Origin: Umezawaea endophytica
GTDB lineage: Bacteria > Actinomycetota > Actinomycetes > Mycobacteriales > Pseudonocardiaceae
NCBI RefSeq assembly: GCF_025061645.1
Contig: NZ_JANYMP010000024.1
Location: forward strand, 83,877-147,876
Reading direction: 5' to 3'
Length of the DNA stretch: 64,000 nucleotides
The notes beneath the pieces were generated by a model. That model made no database searches. It was not told the DNA's origin and was given only the letters and a program-made list of their open reading frames with translations. Shown here piece after piece: positions 1 through 8,771 of this stretch. Position numbers and translations under genes: made by a program. Every line of letters starts with the position of its first letter. Position 1 is the first letter of the stretch.

Positions 1-917
1 GCCAGCGACGTCTTGCCGAGCCCGCCCGTTCCGCTGACCAGGGCGATCGGCGTGCCCTCCGCCTCGTCCGGCAGGAGCGCGGCCGACAGCGCGCGCAACT
101 CGTCGGCCCGCCCGACGAAGTGGCGCGGCGCGGGAGGGAGCTGGCGCGGCACCACGACCCGCGCCGCCGGGACGGGGTGGGCCGTCAGCTCCGGGTCCTC
201 GGTCAGGACGCGGTGGTGCAGCGAACGCAGCGCCTCACCGGGATCGACGCCGAGCTCGTCGCGCAGGCGGTCGCTGATCTCCCGGTAGCGCCGCAGCGCG
301 TCGGCCCGCTGCCCGCCGCGGTGCAGGGCCAGCACCGCCTGCGCCGCCAGCCGCTCGTCCAACGGGTGCTCCGCGCCAGCGTCGGACAGTTCGGCCACCA
401 CCTCGGCGTGCCGCCCGAGCCGGATCCGGACGTCCACCGAGTCGAGGAACGCGGCGTGCCGCTCCTGTTCGAGCGCGGCGCGCTGCTCGGCCAGCCACGA
501 CGACTCCAGCCCGGCGAAGGGATCGCCCTGCCACAGCGCCGACGCCTCCTCGTAGAACTTCGCCGCCCGCGCGTCGTCCTCGTCACGGGCCTGGCGGACC
601 AGGTCCCGGAACCGGTGCAGGTCGATCGACATCTCATCGGCGGCGAGCAGGTAACCGTTGCCGCGCCTCACGATGTCCGCGCCGGAGCCCGCCAGCGTCG
701 CGCGCAGCCGCGTCACGTAGCTGTACAGCGAACTGTGCGCCCGCGGCGGCGCGCCCGTCCCCCACACCCGGTCGATCAGCACGTCGACGGGGACGACCTG
801 GTCCACCTTGACCGCCAGCACGGCGAAGACCGTTCGGCGCAGGGAAGGGCCCAGTGCCAGCGAAGTCCCGTCCACCTGCGCGTCCACGTCACCGAGCAGT
901 CGGAACAGAACGGCCAC
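1..917 (-). CDS. SARP-family transcriptional regulator with NB-ARC ATPase domain (partial, 3' end off the window)
   Basis: This is a pathway-type activator of the AfsR/SARP class. The GTG start at 917 follows a GGAGGA ribosome site, and the frame stays open to the left edge. The N-terminal residues (about 1-95) form a winged-helix DNA-binding domain of the OmpR type. The bacterial transcriptional activation domain follows (about 100-245) and ends in the usual RYREISDRLRDELGVDP helix. The last residues visible are the start of an NB-ARC NTPase with a Walker A loop, GTGGLGKTS. Family members bind direct repeats upstream of antibiotic genes and activate them; ATP binding tunes activity. The neighbours are a small LuxR-type HTH protein and a divergent O-methyltransferase, so this may be the regulatory edge of a cluster lying to the left. 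Its target is not shown by the sequence. Confidence 0.9.
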   Translation of the reverse strand, partial: MAVLFRLLGDVDAQVDGTSLALGPSLRRTVFAVLAVKVDQVVPVDVLIDRVWGTGAPPRAHSSLYSYVTRLRATLAGSGADIVRRGNGYLLAADEMSIDLHRFRDLVRQARDEDDARAAKFYEEASALWQGDPFAGLESSWLAEQRAALEQERHAAFLDSVDVRIRLGRHAEVVAELSDAGAEHPLDERLAAQAVLALHRGGQRADALRRYREISDRLRDELGVDPGEALRSLHHRVLTEDPELTAHPVPAARVVVPRQLPPAPRHFVGRADELRALSAALLPDEAEGTPIALVSGTGGLGKTSL

Positions 918-1006
918 TCGTAGTCCTCCCGCACACCGACCCCACCGAGCGGCGACGGATCAGGCGTCCCACCCGCGAGGAGGCATGTTATCGGGAGCCG
1001 GGACGG

Positions 1007-1240
1007 TCAGATGGCACCGGTCCTGATGGCGTGGGCGACGGCCTGCGTGCGGTTGCGCACCCCCAGCCGCGACGTGATCTCGTGCAGGACGTTCTTCAGC
1101 GTGCTGTCGGAGTAGCCCATCCGCGCGGCGATCTCGTCGATGGCGAGACCGTCGGCGAGGCCGCGCAGCAGGTCCAGTTCACGCTCGCTCCAGCCCGCTC
1201 CGAGCAGCTCGCCGCCCGCCGTGGACTCCCCACAGGTCAC
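1007..1240 (-). CDS. Stand-alone LuxR/GerE-type helix-turn-helix protein
   Basis: This small protein of about 77 residues is essentially one GerE/LuxR DNA-binding domain. The sequence LSERELDLLRGLADG-type first helix (here WSERELDLLRGLADG) is followed by the recognition helices IDEIAARMGYSDSTLKNVLHEI and a C-terminal helix RTQAVAHAIRTGAI. No receiver, PAS or AAA domain precedes it. I place the start at the GTG at 1240 because GGGGAGGGG lies six bases before it; an in-frame GTG at 1270 would add ten residues. It lies 89 bases upstream of the SARP gene on the same strand and could be co-transcribed with it. Free-standing GerE domains exist in actinomycetes, but their partners are rarely known. 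The DNA target is not visible here. Confidence 0.8.
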   Translation of the reverse strand: MTCGESTAGGELLGAGWSERELDLLRGLADGLAIDEIAARMGYSDSTLKNVLHEITSRLGVRNRTQAVAHAIRTGAI

Positions 1241-1440
1241 GGATGTCCCCTCCCCGAACTCCGGAGCCACCGGTCACGGCTCGCGGGTGCCAAGGCTCGC
1301 GCACCGACCTTGTCGCGGGCTTGTCGAGCAGGCGATCCCGCGCCCGAATCGGCCACCACGGGGAGCAACATCACCACCTGTCGTCGTCGTACTAAGGTAG
1401 CCGGCGCATCTTGACGTCGACGCGGAACGGAAGTGGCGGA

Positions 1441-2469
1441 ATGGCAGAGCAGAAGGACACACCGACTCCGCCGCCGTTCGCGGTGATGGCCCGATTGCTG
1501 GACGGTTTCCAGGTGTCCCAAGCGCTGTTCGCCATCGCGGATCTGGGGGTGCCCACGATCCTGGACCAGGAAGGCCCCACGCCCCTGGCCGTTCTGGCCG
1601 AACGGACGGCCGCGAACCCCGACGCCTTGCGCAGGCTCGTCCGCTCCCTCGCGCCGCTCGGGGTTTTCACCACCGACGGCGACCAGGTGAGCATCACCCC
1701 GCTCGGGGCCACGCTGTCGGAGAACCACCCGCACTCCCTGCTCGGCGTCGCCAGGGCGGGGATGCAGTTCCACTACCTGCCCTTCACCGAACTGCGGCAC
1801 ACGCTGCGCACCGGCCAACCCGCCGCCGACAAGTACTACGGCATGCCCTACTTCGACTGGCTCGCCGCCGATCCCGCCCGATCCCGCCTGTTCAGCCAAG
1901 CGATGGCCACCTTCGCCACCACTCTGCGCGCGGGCATCTTCGACGGCTACCGGCTGCCGCGGGGGAAGACCATCGCCGACATCGGCGGATCCGACGGCAC
2001 CATGCTGGCCCGACTGCTCGACCACGACGACGATCCGGCCCGCCGCGGCATCGTCCTCGACCTGCCCGCGACCATTCAGGCCGCGCGCACCTCACCGACC
2101 GCCACCGAACTCGCCGACCGCCTGGAGTTCGTGGCGGGCGACTTCTTCACGGCCGTCCCCACGGCGGACATCTACCTGCTCGGCTGGATCCTGCACGACT
2201 GGAGCGACCAGGACGCCCTGCGCGTTCTCGGCTCCATCTCCGCTGCCGCGAACCCCGGTGCGAGAGTGATCATCCTGGAGGGGATCGTTCCGCCCGGCGA
2301 CCAGCCCCACCCCACCAAGGCACTCGACTTGGCCATGCTCGGGATCCTCGGCGGGAAGGAACGCACCGAACAGGAATACCGGGATCTGCTGGAGAGCGCC
2401 GGTTTCACCCTCGACCGGGTTCTGGACACCCCCAGTCCCTACGCGATCCTCGAAGCCACCCTGCGCTGA
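1441..2469 (+). CDS. SAM-dependent O-methyltransferase (plant/actinomycete small-molecule type)
   Basis: The product is a two-part small-molecule O-methyltransferase of about 342 residues, the usual family length. An N-terminal helical dimerisation/winged-helix part (about 15-100) carries the pattern LLDGFQVSQALFAIADLGV, which is typical of enzymes that methylate polyketides and phenols. The Rossmann-like SAM domain starts near residue 170 with IADIGGSDGT, where the usual GGG has become GGS, and continues to the LGWILHDWSDQDALRVL motif, whose His-Asp pair is the usual catalytic base region. I use the ATG at 1441, preceded by GGAAGTGGCGGA; a TTG at 1411 is in frame. It is divergent from the LuxR-type and SARP genes and could be their target. 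The substrate cannot be read from sequence. Confidence 0.88.
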   Translation: MAEQKDTPTPPPFAVMARLLDGFQVSQALFAIADLGVPTILDQEGPTPLAVLAERTAANPDALRRLVRSLAPLGVFTTDGDQVSITPLGATLSENHPHSLLGVARAGMQFHYLPFTELRHTLRTGQPAADKYYGMPYFDWLAADPARSRLFSQAMATFATTLRAGIFDGYRLPRGKTIADIGGSDGTMLARLLDHDDDPARRGIVLDLPATIQAARTSPTATELADRLEFVAGDFFTAVPTADIYLLGWILHDWSDQDALRVLGSISAAANPGARVIILEGIVPPGDQPHPTKALDLAMLGILGGKERTEQEYRDLLESAGFTLDRVLDTPSPYAILEATLR

Positions 2470-2488
2470 CACCCCCGCGCACCATCAG

Positions 2489-3595
2489 CTACTCCGCACG
2501 AGGGTCGACGGCTTGTCGTCGGCCTGTGGCGGCGGACCGGACGATCGCGTCGAGGAGCCGGTGGCGCTCGACGGCGTCGGTGAAGTCCGGGGCGACGGCC
2601 GTTCCGCGGACGAGGTCGTCCCGGATCGCGGCGTAGGCGTGCGCCAGGGTGTGGACCACCGTTCCGGTCAGGGCGGGGTAGTCGTCGTAGCCGCTGGGCA
2701 GCGTGAGTTCCGCGGGCCGACCGCCGCCGCGCGTGCCGCGCACCGTGACCGGACCGATGTGCGGGAACTCGGCGCCGCTGATCTCGAGCCTTCCCCCCGT
2801 GCCGTCGATGATCAGGGAGAACCCCGCGCCCGATGCCGCGCCTCCGCGGTGGTGGACGGACAGGACCGCACCGCCCGCAAGGGTGCCCGAGATCGCGATC
2901 TGGTCCTCGGCGGTCATCGGAACGACCTGCCCGGTACGCCCGAGGGGGACCTGGCTGCGCCGGGTCGCGGTCGTGGCGACCACGTCCCGCAGCTCGCCGA
3001 CGACCATCGACACCAGGTCGATCGTGTGTCCGAACGGGATGGTCAGCATCGTGGCCCCGAGTTCGCGGTCCAGCGTGTAGACCATGTTCGGGGACACCGG
3101 AGTGCCCCACTCGGTCGAGGACGCCACGACGGTGGCGGAGAGCACCTCCCCCACGAAGCCGTCGGACACGAGGTCGGCCAGCCAGCGGAAGGTGGGCGAG
3201 GAGCGTCCCTGAAGACCGACGAAGGTGCGCGTCGTCCCGGCGGCACGCGCCATCTCCTCGGCCTCGCGCAGGTCGACGGCGAGCGGCCACTCGGAGAGCA
3301 CCGGCACGCCGGCCTTCAGCACGGGCAGCACGAGTTCGCGATGCCGGGGCACTTTGACGGCGACGACGACGAGGTCGACGTCCTCGTCGACGGCGAGTTG
3401 CTCGACCGACGTGTACGCGGGTACGCCGTACGCCGCTCCCGCGGCCTGGGCCGAGGCCTCGGAACTCGCCGCCAGCGCGCGGAGTTCGATCCCGTCCACG
3501 GCGCTCAACGCGGGCAGGTGGGCCCCGGCCGCCCAGCCTCCCGTGGCGCTCAGGCCGACGATGCCGACGCCGATCGGCTTGCGTGAATCAGGCAC
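2489..3595 (-). CDS. Gfo/Idh/MocA-family NAD(P)-dependent oxidoreductase
   Basis: The 368-residue protein has the two-domain architecture of the glucose-fructose oxidoreductase family. The N-terminal Rossmann fold (about 8-130) opens with [12 protein letters not shown] and holds the [31 protein letters not shown] segment, where the family's EKP motif reads EWP. The C-terminal alpha/beta domain covers about 140-360. Family members oxidise or reduce a hydroxyl/keto group on sugars, inositols or secondary metabolites. The GTG start at 3595 overlaps the stop of the upstream SnoaL-like gene by eight bases, so the two are translationally coupled. The replacement of the catalytic-loop Lys by Trp in EKP is unusual and may mean altered chemistry. 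The pair lies downstream of a TetR-type operator at 4024-4037. Confidence 0.87.
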   Translation of the reverse strand: MPDSRKPIGVGIVGLSATGGWAAGAHLPALSAVDGIELRALAASSEASAQAAGAAYGVPAYTSVEQLAVDEDVDLVVVAVKVPRHRELVLPVLKAGVPVLSEWPLAVDLREAEEMARAAGTTRTFVGLQGRSSPTFRWLADLVSDGFVGEVLSATVVASSTEWGTPVSPNMVYTLDRELGATMLTIPFGHTIDLVSMVVGELRDVVATTATRRSQVPLGRTGQVVPMTAEDQIAISGTLAGGAVLSVHHRGGAASGAGFSLIIDGTGGRLEISGAEFPHIGPVTVRGTRGGGRPAELTLPSGYDDYPALTGTVVHTLAHAYAAIRDDLVRGTAVAPDFTDAVERHRLLDAIVRSAATGRRQAVDPRAE

Positions 3596-3980
3596 CGAGC
3601 TGCCGCTTCAGGGTCTCGGCGTCGTGCAGGGCCGTCATGTGCACGAACCGCCCGTCGCGAACCTGGTAGACGGCGTACTCGACGATCTCGAACGAGGCGC
3701 CGGTGGGAGCCGCGCCGAGCCACTCCTTGGCTGGTGTGCCGGTGTTGGTCAGACGGGCGGCCAGGCGATCACCGTCGACGGCGATCTCCGTGGGCTCCCA
3801 GTGGAAGTCCGGGACCGCGTCGACGAGGCCGTTCAGCACGGCGACGACCTGGTCCCTGGTGGCCGGCTCGCCGTTCAGGGTGGTCTCGTCGTTGATGAAC
3901 TCGGCCATGCGGTGGATCTCGTGGGCGTTGAGCGCCTCGATGTAGCGCAGGTAGAACTCGCGCAGGTCGGTGTCGGACAT
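3588..3980 (-). CDS. SnoaL-like / ester-cyclase-type small protein
   Basis: This 130-residue protein has the cone-shaped NTF2/SnoaL fold signature: an N-terminal helix ([24 protein letters not shown]), a middle segment [29 protein letters not shown] and a C-terminal strand [20 protein letters not shown]. Family members are polyketide cyclases, ester-cyclase-like proteins or proteins of unknown role. The ATG at 3980 has GAAGGGGATC just upstream; a longer frame to 4067 has no ribosome site. The gene is first in an operon with the Gfo/Idh/MocA oxidoreductase. A sequence matching the operator of the neighbouring TetR gene lies 44 bases upstream of its start, so it is probably under that repressor. 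The substrate is unknown. Confidence 0.8.
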   Translation of the reverse strand: MSDTDLREFYLRYIEALNAHEIHRMAEFINDETTLNGEPATRDQVVAVLNGLVDAVPDFHWEPTEIAVDGDRLAARLTNTGTPAKEWLGAAPTGASFEIVEYAVYQVRDGRFVHMTALHDAETLKRQLGA

Positions 3981-4023
3981 GATCCCCTTCTCGGCTGGGT
4001 GAGGTGTCACCGCTCCCACTTCT

Positions 4024-4037
4024 GTTCCGAGCGGTAC
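4024..4037. promoter_or_regulatory. TetR-type operator upstream of the SnoaL/oxidoreductase operon
   Basis: The bases GTTCCGAGCGGTAC differ by one arm position from the perfect inverted repeat GTACCG-N2-CGGTAC found in front of the aldo/keto reductase. The site lies 44-57 bases upstream of the SnoaL-like start codon. I infer that it is bound by the TetR protein encoded at 4082-4663. Confidence 0.6.
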
Positions 4038-4081
4038 CGAAGTTTTACCACACCTTCGCCGTGCCACGGCACGAACAGCCG

Positions 4082-4663
4082 CTACGCGGGCCAGCCGAGC
4101 ATCGCCGTGTCGACGATCTCCTCGAGCTCGGCGGGACCGAGGCCGTTGGCGGCCTGCACCGCGATGCCGAAAGCCGTCGTCATGATGAATCGGGCAAGAC
4201 GACGCGGGTCGGCGCCGCTCGGAAGATCACCCTCGTCGACGGCACGCCGGAAGCGCTCTTCGAGGTGAACCCCCGCGGCGTTGCGCCAGTCGACGAGCAA
4301 GTCGCGGACGGCCCGACCCTCGTCGCTCGACGCGAGCGCACCCTGCACGGTCAGACACCCGGAGGGACCGCCGGGAGGGGTCGTGGCGCAGACCGCCCCG
4401 CAGAGGAACGCCAAGGCCACAGCCCGCGCGTCGGACTCCTCCAGTGCGCGCGTGACGTAGGCGGCGGGCCCCGCGCCGTAGCGCTCGAGGGCCTTGCGGA
4501 ACAACTGCTCCTTGTTGCCGAAGGCCGCGTACATGCTCGTCTTGGTGATCCCCATGACGCCGGTCAACTCGGCGAGGCTCGCACCTTCGTAACCCCGCGC
4601 CCAGAACACCCGCATCGCGCGTTCCAGCGCCTGGTCGATGTCGAACTCCCGCGGCCGACCCAT
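4082..4663 (-). CDS. TetR/AcrR-family transcriptional repressor
   Basis: The protein of about 193 residues starts with [20 protein letters not shown], the standard lead into a TetR helix-turn-helix, followed by the recognition helix region [21 protein letters not shown] (about 30-52). The C-terminal part is all-helical and carries the [15 protein letters not shown]-type segment (here [15 protein letters not shown]) typical of the YxaF/LmrA-like branch that senses quinones or other electrophiles. An in-frame ATG at 4687 would add eight residues; I prefer 4663 because family members begin here. The gene is divergent from an aldo/keto reductase and tail-to-head with the SnoaL operon. Three operator-like inverted repeats lie in the divergent promoter region and one in front of the SnoaL operon, which suggests autoregulation and control of both sides. 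Confidence 0.9.
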   Translation of the reverse strand: MGRPREFDIDQALERAMRVFWARGYEGASLAELTGVMGITKTSMYAAFGNKEQLFRKALERYGAGPAAYVTRALEESDARAVALAFLCGAVCATTPPGGPSGCLTVQGALASSDEGRAVRDLLVDWRNAAGVHLEERFRRAVDEGDLPSGADPRRLARFIMTTAFGIAVQAANGLGPAELEEIVDTAMLGWPA

Positions 4664-4696
4664 GACGGCCTTGCCAGCGTCACCCATACCACAAGT

Positions 4697-4811
4697 GTAC
4701 CCCTCGGTACAGATATGCGCCGACCAGCCATTTTCGCCCCACCCAGACGTTCGAACCGCATATAAGTACCGACCGGTCCCGATGTGTTAGAGTTCAGTAC
4801 CGAACGGTACT
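4697..4811. promoter_or_regulatory. Divergent promoter region with three TetR-type operator repeats
   Basis: Three related inverted repeats lie between the TetR and aldo/keto reductase genes. The best is AGTACCGAACGGTACT at 4796-4811, with perfect arms around AA. A second, AGTACCGACCGGTCCC at 4765-4780, has imperfect right-arm bases. A third, GTACCCCTCGGTAC at 4697-4710, sits just upstream of the TetR start. The centres of the first two are 31 bases apart, about three helical turns. The spacing and match to the site at 4024 support one repressor acting on all of them. Confidence 0.7.
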
Positions 4812-4838
4812 TATCTAACGGGATGGGAAGTCCTCACC

Positions 4839-5810
<972 letters not shown>

Positions 5811-5835
5811 CCGTAGGCGCACCACCACGCGTCCA

Positions 5836-6387
5836 CTACCGGTCCGTTGTGGACGGTCGGCGGAGGAAGCCGGTCTTCGGCTTCTTCGGCGCGGCGAACC
5901 GGGCGCGCATGGCGGGCCGGGTGACGAACCACAGCAGCGCGGCCAGAACCGCTCCCTGGACGACCTGCTCGACGCGCATCCACCACGGATAGCTGTCGGA
6001 CAGCAGCAACGACAGCAGGCCGAGCAGTCCGCCGATCGAGATCCAGACGACCCTGCGGTAGGCGGCGCGGTGCCCGCGGCGCAGCCGGTAGCCGACGCGC
6101 AGGTACATGGCGGACACCAGGAGCACCCCGGCGACACGGAACCACACCTGCTGGTGCAGCACCGCGCGGAACCGCTCGACGTCGGTGCCGGGCTGGAGGA
6201 CCGTGTGCGCCAACTGGTAGTCGACCAGGCTGTCGCGGAAGACGAACACCAGGACGGTCAGCACCACGCTCAGGCCGAGGTTCGTGAACAGCAGGACGAA
6301 GACCGTCCGCAACTCGGGTGGCACGGGCCCGTCGGCGGGGTCCGCGGCAGCGGTGACGCGAGGGGCCTTCGGCAGGCCGGTGTCCAT
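5836..6387 (-). CDS. Hypothetical four-helix membrane protein
   Basis: The 183-residue protein begins at the ATG at 6387, which has GAAGGA upstream. A soluble leader of about 30 residues is followed by four hydrophobic segments: FVLLFTNLGLSVVLTVLVFVF, a second near VWFRVAGVLLVSAMYL, a third near ISIGGLLGLLSLLLS and a fourth near VVQGAVLAALLWFV. The C-terminus is basic (RFAAPKKPKTGFLRRP) and likely cytoplasmic. It resembles the unassigned actinobacterial membrane proteins of similar topology, but I recognise no catalytic motif. It converges with the aldo/keto reductase and is divergent from the histidine kinase at 6596, so it may belong to that system's output. Function unknown. Confidence 0.82.
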   Translation of the reverse strand: MDTGLPKAPRVTAAADPADGPVPPELRTVFVLLFTNLGLSVVLTVLVFVFRDSLVDYQLAHTVLQPGTDVERFRAVLHQQVWFRVAGVLLVSAMYLRVGYRLRRGHRAAYRRVVWISIGGLLGLLSLLLSDSYPWWMRVEQVVQGAVLAALLWFVTRPAMRARFAAPKKPKTGFLRRPSTTDR

Positions 6388-6595
6388 GGTTTCCTTCTTC
6401 CGCCGGGTCCGAGCGCCGTTCGCCGGACTGCGGCCAATCGTGTCGTCGACCCGCTGCCCGGCGCATCGGCCCGCGAGCGGTCGCCACCCCCTCCCGAAGT
6501 CGGTGATCCGGGCAGCGCGACCTACGACTTCCGGACCGCGCGAGTAGCCAGTTGGCCAACTGCGGCCCCGACCCGACCGGCTTAGGCTGATCGCC

Positions 6596-7843
6596 GTGGA
6601 CAGCGCACAGGAAGGACCTGGTTTCGGCTGGTGGAGGACGCGGCGCGGTGCGGCGTTCGACATCGCGCTGGCGCTCGTCGTCACGGCGGTGCCGGTGCTG
6701 GCGTGGCTGCTGGCCGCGTGGACGGCGCCGTTCCTGCCGACCATCGCCGCCACCGGTCAACCGGCCACCACACCGCAGGTCGTCTCGGTCGCCGGGCTGT
6801 TCAGCCACCTCGCGGGGTCGGCGTTCACCCTCGCACTGGTGGCACGCCGCCGTTTCCCCGTGGTCGTCCTGCTGGTGGTCGTCGTCGCGGAGGCGTTCGG
6901 CCACGCGACGTTGCTCGGCCTGTCGATCGCCCTGTACACCCTCGCCGCGAGTGGGACGTCCCGCGTCGTGCTCGCCGGAGGGGGCCTGCTGGCCGTCGTC
7001 GCGGGTCTCAAGCCGTGGTCCTGGACCGACATACCCGGCACCGCCGCGCTGTACCTGGTCCTGGGCTTCACCGGGGTTCTGGTGCTGGTGGCCGTGGTGC
7101 TGCCGATCGTGCTGGGCCTGTACATGAACGCCCGGCGCGGGCTCATGGCGTCCCTGCGGGAACGGGCACAGCGGTTGGAACGGGAGCGACGGCTGCTGGC
7201 TCAGCAGGTCCGCACCGAGGAGCGCACCCGGATCGCCAGGGAGATGCACGACGTCGTGGCGCACCGGGTGAGCCTGATGGTCGTGCACGCGGGGGCGTTG
7301 GAGATGAAACCCGACCGGGAACCCGTCGCGGTCGCGGAGGCGGCGACCCGGATCGCCGACATCGGCAGGCAGGCCCTGGGCGAGTTGCGGCAGGCCGTCG
7401 GCGTGCTCAAGGTCGACGACGTCGGGGACACCGCGCCGCTGGCCCCGCAGCCGACCCTGGACGACCTGGCGGAGTTGGTCGAGCAGTCGCGCAGCGCCGG
7501 GGTGCCGGTCGACTACCGCGTCGAGGGCAGGCGGCGGTTGGCGAACGTGGCGGAGCGGACCGCCTACCGCATCGTCCAGGAGGGTCTGACCAACGTGCAC
7601 AAACACGCGTTCGGGGCGCGCACCGAGATCTCGTTGCGCTTCCTGCCCGACCGGCTCGAGGTGAGCGTGCGCAACGACGCGCCGCGCCGGTCGACCGGCA
7701 TCGACCTGCCCAGCGGCGGACACGGGCTGGCCGGTCTGAAGGAGCGCTTGACGCTGGTCGGCGGCGAGTTCGAGTCCGGCCCGTTGGACACCGGTGGCTT
7801 CCGGATCGCGGCCAGGATCCCGATCGCGGTGCCCGCCGGATGA
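6596..7843 (+). CDS. Two-component sensor histidine kinase (NarL/HisKA_3 type)
   Basis: The 415-residue protein has an N-terminal membrane part with several hydrophobic segments (about residues 20-175: for example FDIALALVVTAVPVLAWLLA and LYLVLGFTGVLVLVAVVLPIV), then a dimerisation/phosphoacceptor domain with the H-box EMHDVVAHRVSLMVVHAG, His at about 217, and a C-terminal ATPase domain with RIVQEGLTNVHKHA (N-box) and GHGLAGLKERL (G-box). This is the class that pairs with LuxR-type response regulators. The GTG start at 6596 is the most likely. Its stop overlaps the regulator gene by four bases (ATGA), so the two are translationally coupled. The signal sensed is unknown; there is no recognisable extracellular sensor domain. 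Confidence 0.93.
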   Translation: MDSAQEGPGFGWWRTRRGAAFDIALALVVTAVPVLAWLLAAWTAPFLPTIAATGQPATTPQVVSVAGLFSHLAGSAFTLALVARRRFPVVVLLVVVVAEAFGHATLLGLSIALYTLAASGTSRVVLAGGGLLAVVAGLKPWSWTDIPGTAALYLVLGFTGVLVLVAVVLPIVLGLYMNARRGLMASLRERAQRLERERRLLAQQVRTEERTRIAREMHDVVAHRVSLMVVHAGALEMKPDREPVAVAEAATRIADIGRQALGELRQAVGVLKVDDVGDTAPLAPQPTLDDLAELVEQSRSAGVPVDYRVEGRRRLANVAERTAYRIVQEGLTNVHKHAFGARTEISLRFLPDRLEVSVRNDAPRRSTGIDLPSGGHGLAGLKERLTLVGGEFESGPLDTGGFRIAARIPIAVPAG

Positions 7844-8496
7844 TCCGGGTCCTGATCGCCGACGACGAGGAGCTGATGCGCGTCGGCCTGCGCACGATGC
7901 TGGAGGCCGACGACGACATCACCGTGGTCGCGGAGGCGCGCAACGGCGACGAGGCCGTCACCGAGTCGCGGGCGCACCGGCCGACCGTGGTGCTGATGGA
8001 CATCCGGATGCCGCAGTCGGACGGGCTCACCGCGACGAAGGCGTTGGCCCTGCTGCCGGAGCCGCCGAAGGTCATCGTGCTCACGACGTTCGACCTCGAC
8101 GAGTACGTGCACGCGGCGCTGCGGGCGGGCGCGGTGGGTTTCCTGCTCAAGGACACCCCGCCCCGTGACCTGATCAAGGCCGTGCACGTGGTGGCCGACG
8201 GCCAGGCGATGCTGTCGCCGTCGGTGACCCGGAACCTGATCTCGGCGTTCGTCGAACGCGACTCCCCCGTCGGCGACGACGCCCGCAACCGGCTCAAGGT
8301 GCTGACCGACCGGGAACGCGAGGTGCTCGCGCTCGTGGGCCGCGGCTTGTCCAACACGGAGATCGGCGAGCGACTGCACAACAGCCAGGCCACCGTGAAG
8401 GCGCACATGAGCCGCCTGCTGACCAAGCTCGACCTGTCGAACCGGGTCCAGGCGGCGATCCTGGCCCACGACGCGAACCTCGTCGAAGGCGGCTGA
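7840..8496 (+). CDS. LuxR/NarL-family response regulator
   Basis: This 218-residue regulator has a receiver domain (about 1-120) with acidic pocket IADDEE, phosphoacceptor Asp in VVLMDIRMP (about residue 54), Thr in VLTTF and Lys in GFLLKD, followed by a GerE helix-turn-helix (about 150-210) with LTDREREVLALVGRGLSNTEIGERL. It is the cognate partner of the overlapping histidine kinase. NarL-type regulators bind DNA as dimers after phosphorylation. The targets are not evident, although the adjacent divergent membrane protein and the downstream MDR/hydrolase operon are candidates. Confidence 0.95.
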   Translation: MIRVLIADDEELMRVGLRTMLEADDDITVVAEARNGDEAVTESRAHRPTVVLMDIRMPQSDGLTATKALALLPEPPKVIVLTTFDLDEYVHAALRAGAVGFLLKDTPPRDLIKAVHVVADGQAMLSPSVTRNLISAFVERDSPVGDDARNRLKVLTDREREVLALVGRGLSNTEIGERLHNSQATVKAHMSRLLTKLDLSNRVQAAILAHDANLVEGG

Positions 8497-8685
8497 CCGG
8501 GCCGACATCCCGTCGGTGGGCAGCGCTGGACACCGGCGAGCACTCCAGGACGTGGAGACCGGACACCGGTGTGGCGCACGGTGGCAGTCATGAGCCGTCG
8601 AAGACCAGCGGAAATCGGCTGACGACGGCGTGGGGCACCCGCGTGAGCGCATCGACCAGGCCGCCGCCGGTGACGGACACCACTT

Positions 8686-8744
8686 ACTTCGAATTCTAAG
8701 CAAGTGGTAGCTTAACCCTCAGATGCTTCGAACTCGAAGCAAGC
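8686..8744. promoter_or_regulatory. Tandem palindromic operators upstream of the MDR/hydrolase operon
   Basis: Two 20-base elements, 8686-8705 and 8725-8744, agree at 16 of 20 positions. The second contains a perfect inverted repeat GCTTCGA-AC-TCGAAGC at 8725-8740. The first contains the weaker CTTCGAATTCTAAG. They start 39 bases apart, and the second lies about 30 bases before the start codon of the oxidoreductase. This looks like a repressor site, but no regulator gene is adjacent, so the cognate protein is probably encoded elsewhere. Confidence 0.6.
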
Positions 8745-8771
8745 CCCACTCGAACGAAGGCAGGCCCTCCC

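Noticed and set aside
1441-2469. The O-methyltransferase as the FkbG step making methoxymalonyl-ACP
   Set aside because: It lies about 33 kb from the FkbH set, in another transcription unit, and resembles phenol/polyketide methyltransferases.
2513-3586. A 357-codon plus-strand frame opposite the Gfo/Idh/MocA gene
   Set aside because: No recognisable fold; the opposite strand carries a clear Rossmann protein.
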